DNA from: Terriglobia bacterium
Lineage (GTDB): Bacteria; Acidobacteriota; Terriglobia; UBA7540
Direction of reading: 5' to 3'
Length of the DNA: 11,669 nt
Assembly (NCBI GenBank): GCA_030036915.1
Contig: JASHSC010000546.1
Coordinates: 1-11,669, forward strand
Below, piece by piece: positions 5,706-11,669 of this stretch. The number at the start of each line of letters is the position of its first letter. Position 1 is the stretch's first letter. The position numbers and the translations under genes are program-made. The notes beneath the pieces are model-generated. The model worked only from the letters and a program-made list of their open reading frames with translations. It was not told the DNA's origin and did no database searches.

Positions 5706-6992
5706 TCATTCAATCACGACGGTTTTCTTGATGGTTTTGGTGTTGCCCTTGCGGTCCTGGGCGGTGATCGCGATCTGGTTTGAACCGGAAGGAAGTGGGG
5801 AGGTGAAGCCCCGGAACGTGCCGTCCGGCGCAATCGAAAAAACCTGCTCGTTGTTGATGATCACGGTGGAGCCGGGCTCGGTCTTGCCCTGCACCTCAAC
5901 CACGTGGCCGTGTTGAATGGTCTGGGACACCTCCAAGTAAGCTTCACTGCCGGCGACTTCCTGCACCAGGTTCAAACGGTTGGCCTGGCTGGGCTGGCTC
6001 TCCATGCCCTTGGCATCAATCGCACTGACCATCCAGTAGTAGGTTCCCTCATCGAGGCCAGATACCGAGAGGGAAGTTTGTCCGCTCACTTTTTTGTCCA
6101 CCACAAAATTGGAAAGCATCACTGAGGGAGAAACCTGAAGGTGATAGGAGACCGCCTCGGGAACTTCCGTCCAACTGAAGTCCAACGGAGTGGCCTTGGG
6201 ATCACGCACCAGCTTCAGTTCCATATTGGGCGGTGTCAGCAAGCTCGGGGGCGCAATCACCTTGTTACGCACCAGGCCGGGCTGCGCGGCGGCAAAGGTC
6301 ACTTGCTCGTATTGGCCCAGTTGAACGGTGTTGGAGCCGCGGGTCACTGCCGCGTGCCCGGTGTCTACGGTGATCTCATGCACGTCTTTGTCCGGGTCGT
6401 TGCGCACCACCGCGCGGCTTTCCTCATTCAAGCTCGCCACGGCATCGGCGAACGAAACCTGAGAGGTGGATCCGGGCGTCTCAAAGTGGCCGGTGGCCAG
6501 GTCCACTGCCCCGGAGGAAACTTGCACCGCCACCTTTGTTGCGCGCGTTACCGGGTCCTCACGGCTTTCCTCAACCGAAATCATCGCCTCGGGCTTCAAG
6601 GTGTAATTTGTGCCGTCAGCAAAGATAATCCGCGCCACGCCGTCGCTTCCCGTCTGCACGAAATCGCCCGCCTCCAGGTTGGTGTTGAAATCCGCATGGA
6701 TCCACTGCGACGATCCCGCTTTTTTCACGCGTACTGAACCGTCTAGGTTCACGAAATGCGCTTCCCGCTTGGCAGGGGCGGCCGGCGCGGGCGTGGGGTT
6801 GGCCGCCACGGATTCCAGCATTCGCCGCGTGGTCTTGAGGACAAAGTTCGGTGATATCAGGTATAGAATGCCCAGCAAAAGCAGGAACGCTAGAACCAGA
6901 TAAATCGCAATCGTCCGGTAGGAGATTGTGGTCCACTCGACTTCGACAGCCGGACCTCGCTGGGCTCCGGTGGGATGGGTTCTTGGGCTCAT
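5706..6992 (-). CDS. membrane-anchored FecR-domain protein with Fn3-like and Ig-like domains
   Basis: A 428-residue bitopic protein. A short cytoplasmic N-terminus is followed by one membrane helix at about 25-47 (RTIAIYLVLAFLLLLGILYL) and a Pro/Ala linker (65-76). Next is a FecR-like beta domain, about 78-240, with WIHADFNTNLEAGDFVQTGSDGVARIIFADGTNYTLKPEA, where the GD..Q/TG.DG.A.I.F.DG pattern is typical. Then come a fibronectin-III-like domain, about 255-345 (LDFSWTEVPEAVSYHLQVS...GTYYWMVSAID), and a C-terminal Ig-like/glucodextranase-B-like domain, about 350-428 (VQGKTEPGSTVIINNEQV...DGTFRG). The ATG at 6992 is used because the predicted transcript starts near 7010, so the in-frame GTG at 7061 would lie upstream of the RNA. 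It heads the mreBCD unit, 52 bp before mreB, suggesting an envelope or wall-related role. There is no adjacent ECF sigma factor or TonB receptor, so it is unlikely to be a classic FecR anti-sigma. Precise function unknown. Confidence 0.85.
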   Translation of the reverse strand: MSPRTHPTGAQRGPAVEVEWTTISYRTIAIYLVLAFLLLLGILYLISPNFVLKTTRRMLESVAANPTPAPAAPAKREAHFVNLDGSVRVKKAGSSQWIHADFNTNLEAGDFVQTGSDGVARIIFADGTNYTLKPEAMISVEESREDPVTRATKVAVQVSSGAVDLATGHFETPGSTSQVSFADAVASLNEESRAVVRNDPDKDVHEITVDTGHAAVTRGSNTVQLGQYEQVTFAAAQPGLVRNKVIAPPSLLTPPNMELKLVRDPKATPLDFSWTEVPEAVSYHLQVSPSVMLSNFVVDKKVSGQTSLSVSGLDEGTYYWMVSAIDAKGMESQPSQANRLNLVQEVAGSEAYLEVSQTIQHGHVVEVQGKTEPGSTVIINNEQVFSIAPDGTFRGFTSPLPSGSNQIAITAQDRKGNTKTIKKTVVIE

Positions 6993-7016
6993 GATGCCTG
7001 AAAATCCTGCAAGCCT

Positions 7017-7045
7017 ATTCTTGTCGAAACGACCGGCAGGGTCAA
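7017..7045 (-). promoter_or_regulatory. sigma70-type promoter for the FecR-mreBCD unit
   Basis: Minus strand TTGACC (7045-7040), 17-bp spacer, AAGAAT (7022-7017): 5/6 and 4/6 matches to consensus at ideal spacing. The predicted start near 7010 gives a leader of about 18 nt containing CAGG before the ATG at 6992. It lies in the 114-bp gap after serS and would make the FecR gene and mreBCD a unit independent of serS. Confidence 0.6.
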
Positions 7046-7106
7046 GGGGATTTAGCCTCACAATACGCAGTCGCCGGGGAACGACGAAGGGGATTGCTGA
7101 TGACTC

Positions 7107-8480
<1,374 letters not shown>

Positions 8481-8873
8481 ATTTCCCCGAAATTCGCCGC
8501 CTGCCGGCAGTCTAACGCGCCAGGCCGCAACCCGCGGCTTCCACTACAATTTGAGGCTAGCGGGACGGGAGGCTGAATTTATGCGGCAAGCCAAAGGTGC
8601 GAGGGCTACGTGATGGCTTCTGGGGAAGTGCAACAAAATTGTGCAAAAATTCCTCGCAGAAATAGCGCGATTTTCATGGGTTTTTCATGGGGGTCAGTTT
8701 TGTCCGGTTCGGCCCGAGGCTACGCGCAACTTGTTGAAAACAAGTGGTTAATATTACTCGTCATTGCTGCAACCACATAGATCGCGGCTGGCGTTGGCTT
8801 TTCGAGATGGGGGGATTCAGAGTCCTTTTCCACAGAGATTTCCACAAGCGTTTTGGCCGGAAACTGCAATGAT
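8481..8873. other. intergenic region between hflX and serS with no supported gene
   Basis: About 390 bp without a credible coding sequence. It holds a perfect 7-bp inverted repeat, ACTTGTT-GAA-AACAAGT (8729-8745), beside the AT-rich stretch GGTTAATATTACTC. There is a tandem TTTTCATGGG pair (8671-8691) and a near-direct repeat GTGCAACAAAATT/GTGCAAAAATT (8628-8651). Two DnaA-box-like sites lie near the hflX end. No clear hflX terminator is visible: the 7-bp hairpin lacks a U-run. Confidence 0.6.
8826..8846. promoter_or_regulatory. pair of DnaA-box-like 9-mers
   Basis: TTTTCCACA (8826-8834) fits the relaxed DnaA box TTWTNCACA. ATTTCCACA (8838-8846) differs by one base, 12 bp on and in the same orientation. 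There is no dnaA, dnaN, gyrB or parAB nearby and no further boxes, so an origin is not claimed. It could be a regulatory DnaA site or chance. Confidence 0.25.
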
Positions 8874-10097
8874 TCAGGGCTTGATGCGGGCTTCGGCAAC
8901 GGCGGGCATCAACTTTTGACGCACTGACTGCGGTACCCGCGCGCGAACTCGGACCTTTCCGTCTTCGTACTGCGTTGAGACCACAGTTCCGGCGCGATGC
9001 AGCAGCGCCAGGCGCTTTCCATCCTCGGCCGAGAGCTCAAAGTCTGCCTCCACGAGCGGATCTGAGGTCAGCAAATCGGCGATTCGCTGTCGCAGGCCTT
9101 CCAAACCCTCACCGGTCTGCGCAGAGACCGCGAGGCTTTGCTCCTCCGCTTCAAGTTTGCGGAGGTCGGCAGGCGCAAGCAGATCCGCTTTGTTCCATAC
9201 GTGCAGGCGGGGAGTGGAGGCCACGCCCAACTCGTCCAACATTGTCTCGACGGCGGCGTCTTGCGAGGCATGATTCGGGTCGGAGGCGTCAGTAACGTGC
9301 AGCAGCAGCCGCGCATCTTCCAGCTCCTCGAGAGTGGCGCGGAATGCCGCGACCAGATGCGGCGGCAGTTTGCGAATGAAGCCCACGGTGTCAGAAAGCA
9401 GCGCGGTGCGATGGGTGCCGAGCGGCATGGCGCGCACCGTGGGATCGAGCGTGGCGAACATGCGCGCCGAAGTCACTACTCCAGCCGACGTGAGAGCGTT
9501 AAAGAGCGTGGACTTTCCGGCGTTGGTGTAACCCACCAAGGCAACCGTGGCGAGGTTCCGGTCCCGCCGATGGGCGCGGTGCAAGGCCCGCTGTGAGCGG
9601 ACGCGCTCAATACCCTGGCCCAAGATGCGAATGCGCCGTCGGATGCGGCGGCGGTCGTATTCAAGCTGCTGCTCGCCGGGACCGCGCGTGCCGATGCCGC
9701 CGCCCAGACGCGAGAGCACGGCTCCGTGGCCGGAGAGCCGGGGCAGCAGATAATTCAACTGGGCCAATTCTACCTGGAGTTGCCCTTCGCGACTGCGGGC
9801 GCGGCGGGCGAAGATATCGAGGATAATTTGTGTGCGGTCGACGACCTTCAGGTCGAGGACTTTCTCAAGATTGCGGAGTTGCGTGGGAGTAAGATCGTGG
9901 TCGAAGATCACCAGGTCGGCGCCCGCGGCGCGGGCCTCAGCGCGAATTTCGTTCACTTTGCCGCGGCCCAGCAGCGTGGCAGGGTCAGGCTCGGGCATCC
10001 GTTGCAGGGCCGTGCCCACCACGCGGGCGCCGGCGCTGAGCGCCAGCTCCTTCAATTCCCGCAACGAATCATCCGCGTCGGCAATGCCCGCCGGCAC
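8874..10097 (-). CDS. hflX: GTPase HflX (ribosome-splitting translational GTPase)
   Basis: The coordinates run from the first conventional start, a GTG at 10097 (407 residues). However, family-like sequence continues upstream in frame (SEKAYLAGWESTRRDS), so the true start is probably an ATT at 10163, giving 429 residues, close to the 426 of E. coli HflX. In the 407-residue numbering, the HflX N-domain includes LLGRGKVNEI (42-51) and FDHDLTPTQLRNLE (65-78). The glycine-rich HflX motif GGGIGTRGPGEQQLE is at 132-146. The G domain has G1 GYTNAGKS (189-196), G3 DTVGF (236-240), G4 NKAD (302-305) and G5 SAQ (325-327). The family binds the ribosomal E-site/PTC region and splits or rescues stalled 70S ribosomes under stress. 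It is directly downstream of hfq in the conserved miaA-hfq-hflX order. Confidence 0.95.
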   Translation of the reverse strand: MPAGIADADDSLRELKELALSAGARVVGTALQRMPEPDPATLLGRGKVNEIRAEARAAGADLVIFDHDLTPTQLRNLEKVLDLKVVDRTQIILDIFARRARSREGQLQVELAQLNYLLPRLSGHGAVLSRLGGGIGTRGPGEQQLEYDRRRIRRRIRILGQGIERVRSQRALHRAHRRDRNLATVALVGYTNAGKSTLFNALTSAGVVTSARMFATLDPTVRAMPLGTHRTALLSDTVGFIRKLPPHLVAAFRATLEELEDARLLLHVTDASDPNHASQDAAVETMLDELGVASTPRLHVWNKADLLAPADLRKLEAEEQSLAVSAQTGEGLEGLRQRIADLLTSDPLVEADFELSAEDGKRLALLHRAGTVVSTQYEDGKVRVRARVPQSVRQKLMPAVAEARIKP

Positions 10098-10160
10098 GCT
10101 GTCGCGCCGAGTGGATTCCCACCCTGCCAGATATGCCTTTTCGGAAACTTGCGACCCTCG

Positions 10161-10176
10161 AATGCGCTATCCCTCC
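10161..10176 (-). promoter_or_regulatory. strong ribosome-binding site with candidate ATT start of hflX
   Basis: On the minus strand GGAGGG (10176-10171) lies 7 nt before ATT (10163-10161), overlapping the last codons and stop of hfq. No ATG, GTG or TTG occurs in the hflX frame between the hfq stop and the GTG at 10097, and that GTG has no Shine-Dalgarno. Confidence 0.5.
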
Positions 10177-10412
10177 GGGATCCCGGGCGCCGCGGCCGGA
10201 CCCGCAGCGCGCGGCAGCACGACCGTGGCAATCGCATGCTTGAAAACCATCTGCTCCTGATGATTGCTTTCCAGAATGAGCGAGTATTTGTCAAAACTGC
10301 GAATGCGCCCCACCAGTTTGACGCCGCTCAGGAGGTAAACCGTCACCAGGATTTTTTCCTTGCGGGCGGAATTCAAAAAACCGTCCTGAATATTCTGTGG
10401 CTGTTTGTCCAT
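10167..10412 (-). CDS. hfq: RNA chaperone Hfq
   Basis: An 81-residue Sm-like protein. Residues 7-14 NIQDGFLN match the conserved alpha-helix start (Gln9, Asp10, Phe12, Leu13). The Sm1 region is [21 protein letters not shown] (23-43), and Sm2 contains [12 protein letters not shown] (54-65) with the Lys58-His59 pair of the uridine-binding proximal face. The rim patch reads ARKEK instead of the enterobacterial RRER, so rim basicity is somewhat reduced. The C-terminal tail, [13 protein letters not shown], is short, Ala/Pro-rich and lacks the acidic tip of E. coli Hfq. Hfq hexamers pair small RNAs with mRNAs. The ATG at 10412 overlaps the 3' end of miaA by 40 nt; a weak GAGA lies upstream, so translational coupling is likely. 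Confidence 0.96.
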   Translation of the reverse strand: MDKQPQNIQDGFLNSARKEKILVTVYLLSGVKLVGRIRSFDKYSLILESNHQEQMVFKHAIATVVLPRAAGPAAAPGIPEG

Positions 10413-11494
10413 GTTTTTATCTCGCTTTTTCGCTTCGGATTTCCAGGGTCGCCTTGAATCGGAGTTAAGCTTGCCGGCGCGGCGGCAGGTGAGGCCAGTG
10501 CCGTCTCGTCTGCGGCCACCAGGCTCCGGTCCAGGGCTTCCACAATGCGGCGTTGAACGTGCGGGTCGTCGCCGAACCCTTCGAACCAAATTACCTCTGC
10601 CTCGCGCCGGAACCAGGTCAATTGACGCTTGGCATAGTGGCGGGTGGCGGTCTGTGTATCGCTCACCGCTTCCGTACGTCCGCACCTTCCTTCCAGCACT
10701 GCGCGCGCCTGTCGGTACCCCAGTGCGCTCAGGGGTTTGATGCGCGCTACGCCCGGATGGTTAAGCAGAAGTTGCGTTTCTTCCAGCAGCCCACTGGAGA
10801 ACATCAGCTCCACTCGCCGGTTGATGCGGTCGTAAAGGCGCTCACGCGGGGGATTCAGTCCGATCTTGGTGACGTGAAATCCCGTCAAACCCTCGCGCCC
10901 GCGTGCCTGCAATGCTGAAAGGGGCTGGCGCGAAACAATACAGACCTCCAGAGCGCGAATCAGCTTCTGCGTGTCACGGGGCTGGATTCGCGATGCCGCT
11001 GTGGGGTCGAGCCGCGTCAACATTCGGTGCAGAAATTCACGGCCGTGGCGTACGGCCATGCTTCGTAGACGCTCCCGCAGCGCCTCGGAACGAGCGGGGC
11101 TTTCGAAAAGTCCCGCCAGCAGCGCGCGCAGATAGAGTCCGGTTCCGCCGACGAAGATGGGCAGCCGGGCGCGCATCCTCAAGTCCGCCAGAACTTGCAG
11201 GGCCGCGCGGCGGTAGTCACCGGCCGTAAAGACGGCGTCCGGCTCGAGAAAATCCAGCATATGATGAGCGACGCTGCGGCGGTCCGTCATTGACAATTTT
11301 CCCGAACCCACGTCGAAGCCGCGATACAACTGCACAGAATCGTAGTTCACCACTTCGCCATTCAATTTTTCCGCCAGCGCCAGAGCCAGCGCCGACTTGC
11401 CCGCCGCAGTGGGGCCCGCGATCGCGATCAGGGGGAATTCATGCCCTGATGCAAAAACTTGGCCGCCAGCATCACCTGTGGATTGCCACGTCAC
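10373..11494 (-). CDS. miaA: tRNA dimethylallyltransferase MiaA
   Basis: A 373-residue enzyme that transfers a dimethylallyl group to N6 of A37 in tRNAs reading UNN codons. Motifs: P-loop GPTAAGKS (27-34), YDSVQLYRG (51-59), TAGDYRRAA (90-98), [11 protein letters not shown] (116-126), [16 protein letters not shown] (169-184), LSALGYRQ (255-262) and [14 protein letters not shown] (284-297). The family is usually about 300-320 residues. The extra C-terminal 45-50 residues are Ala/Pro-rich then basic, and the last 13 codons overlap the hfq 5' end, so they may be a by-product of the overlap. The only conventional start before the P-loop is the GTG at 11494. It has no Shine-Dalgarno and coincides with the predicted transcript start. 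It is first in the miaA-hfq-hflX unit; mutL, often upstream in other bacteria, is not seen. Confidence 0.95.
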   Translation of the reverse strand: MTWQSTGDAGGQVFASGHEFPLIAIAGPTAAGKSALALALAEKLNGEVVNYDSVQLYRGFDVGSGKLSMTDRRSVAHHMLDFLEPDAVFTAGDYRRAALQVLADLRMRARLPIFVGGTGLYLRALLAGLFESPARSEALRERLRSMAVRHGREFLHRMLTRLDPTAASRIQPRDTQKLIRALEVCIVSRQPLSALQARGREGLTGFHVTKIGLNPPRERLYDRINRRVELMFSSGLLEETQLLLNHPGVARIKPLSALGYRQARAVLEGRCGRTEAVSDTQTATRHYAKRQLTWFRREAEVIWFEGFGDDPHVQRRIVEALDRSLVAADETALASPAAAPASLTPIQGDPGNPKRKSEIKTWTNSHRIFRTVF

Positions 11495-11500
11495 GGGGGA

Positions 11501-11509
11501 ATTTTAGCA
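11501..11509 (-). promoter_or_regulatory. extended -10 promoter for miaA-hfq-hflX
   Basis: Minus strand TGC-TAAAAT (11509-11501) is an extended -10 element with 5/6 core match. No good -35 is seen at 16-18 bp. Six bases (TCCCCC) separate it from the GTG start of miaA, so transcription would begin at or within a base of the start codon. The remaining DNA up to 11669 shows no supported gene. Confidence 0.5.
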
Positions 11510-11669
11510 TATTCGGCGGGCCGTTTTGTGATCCCCCGGGAAACTGCATCCCCAACTCATTTGAGAGGAATGCAAGATTCCGTCACACCAAACTTAACCG
11601 GCGTTTCACGTTTTCATCAAGCGCGGTTAACGGATGAGGTCGACTCTGAAAGTAGAACCCGATAGAACG

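Noticed and set aside
5654..5713. Longer MreB beginning at a TTG at 5713
   Set aside because: It would overlap the FecR gene end and add 20 residues foreign to the family. The ATG at 5653 has a good AGGAG site and the expected N-terminus.
8691..8700. GGGTCAGTTT resembling the terminal repeat of the element at 2898-3017
   Set aside because: Only 10 bp match, with no partner inverted copy and no hairpin core nearby.
8676..8780. A 34-codon + strand frame ending in a hydrophobic stretch (ENKWLILLVIAATT), suggestive of a small membrane peptide
   Set aside because: No Shine-Dalgarno, no promoter at suitable distance, and the hydrophobic part is very short. It probably reflects AT-rich intergenic DNA.
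8826..8846. Replication origin
   Set aside because: Only two DnaA-like boxes, one imperfect, with no adjacent AT-rich unwinding region of convincing length and no dnaA, dnaN or parAB genes.
11570..11665. A 31-codon + strand frame beginning after GAGAGGA near the right edge
   Set aside because: The ribosome-site spacing is too short, the product has no features, and it stops before the window ends. Not enough to call a gene.

Overview
The window looks like a piece of the core chromosome of a moderately GC-rich, rod-shaped Gram-negative bacterium. The gene content (Hfq, MreBCD, a FecR-domain membrane protein, an HD-GYP protein with a HHEKLDGSGYP motif) and the way the proteins read suggest an Acidobacteriota-like genome. 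That placement is inferred by eye and not proven. There are no phage, IS transposase, CRISPR, rRNA or tRNA genes.

Layout. A truncated HD-GYP gene enters from the left on the + strand (1-333). Every other gene is on the - strand, so transcription runs right to left: miaA (11494-10373) > hfq (10412-10167) > hflX (10097 or about 10163, to 8874) | 486-bp gap with the serS promoter | serS (8387-7107) | FecR/Ig membrane protein (6992-5706) > mreB (5653-4628) > mreC (4622-3669) > mreD (3608-3096) | gap with a MITE-like inverted-repeat element | sugar-isomerase-family protein (2792-1380) | zinc-ribbon protein (1304-1104) > single-pass membrane protein (911-432).

How the genes work together. miaA-hfq-hflX is a classic translation and RNA module: tRNA A37 prenylation, an sRNA chaperone and a ribosome-splitting GTPase. 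Its genes are tightly packed, with a 40-nt miaA/hfq overlap and hfq/hflX separated by one stop codon. SerS is a stand-alone housekeeping synthetase with a near-consensus promoter. The FecR-Ig protein and mreBCD form one probable transcription unit for cell-shape and envelope control, with its own sigma70-type promoter. The usual downstream partners mrdA and rodA are absent, and the unit ends at a small repeat element. The isomerase stands alone without sugar-pathway neighbours.

The most interesting points are start-site peculiarities: hflX appears to lack a conventional start codon where family homology begins, but has an ATT behind a strong Shine-Dalgarno; and miaA has a GTG start placed at the expected transcription start, suggesting a leaderless mRNA. 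Also notable are the 120-bp TIR-bounded hairpin element, the FecR-Ig protein heading the mre unit, and a DnaA-box-like pair downstream of hflX. I see no clearly new multi-gene system; most of the window is housekeeping DNA.
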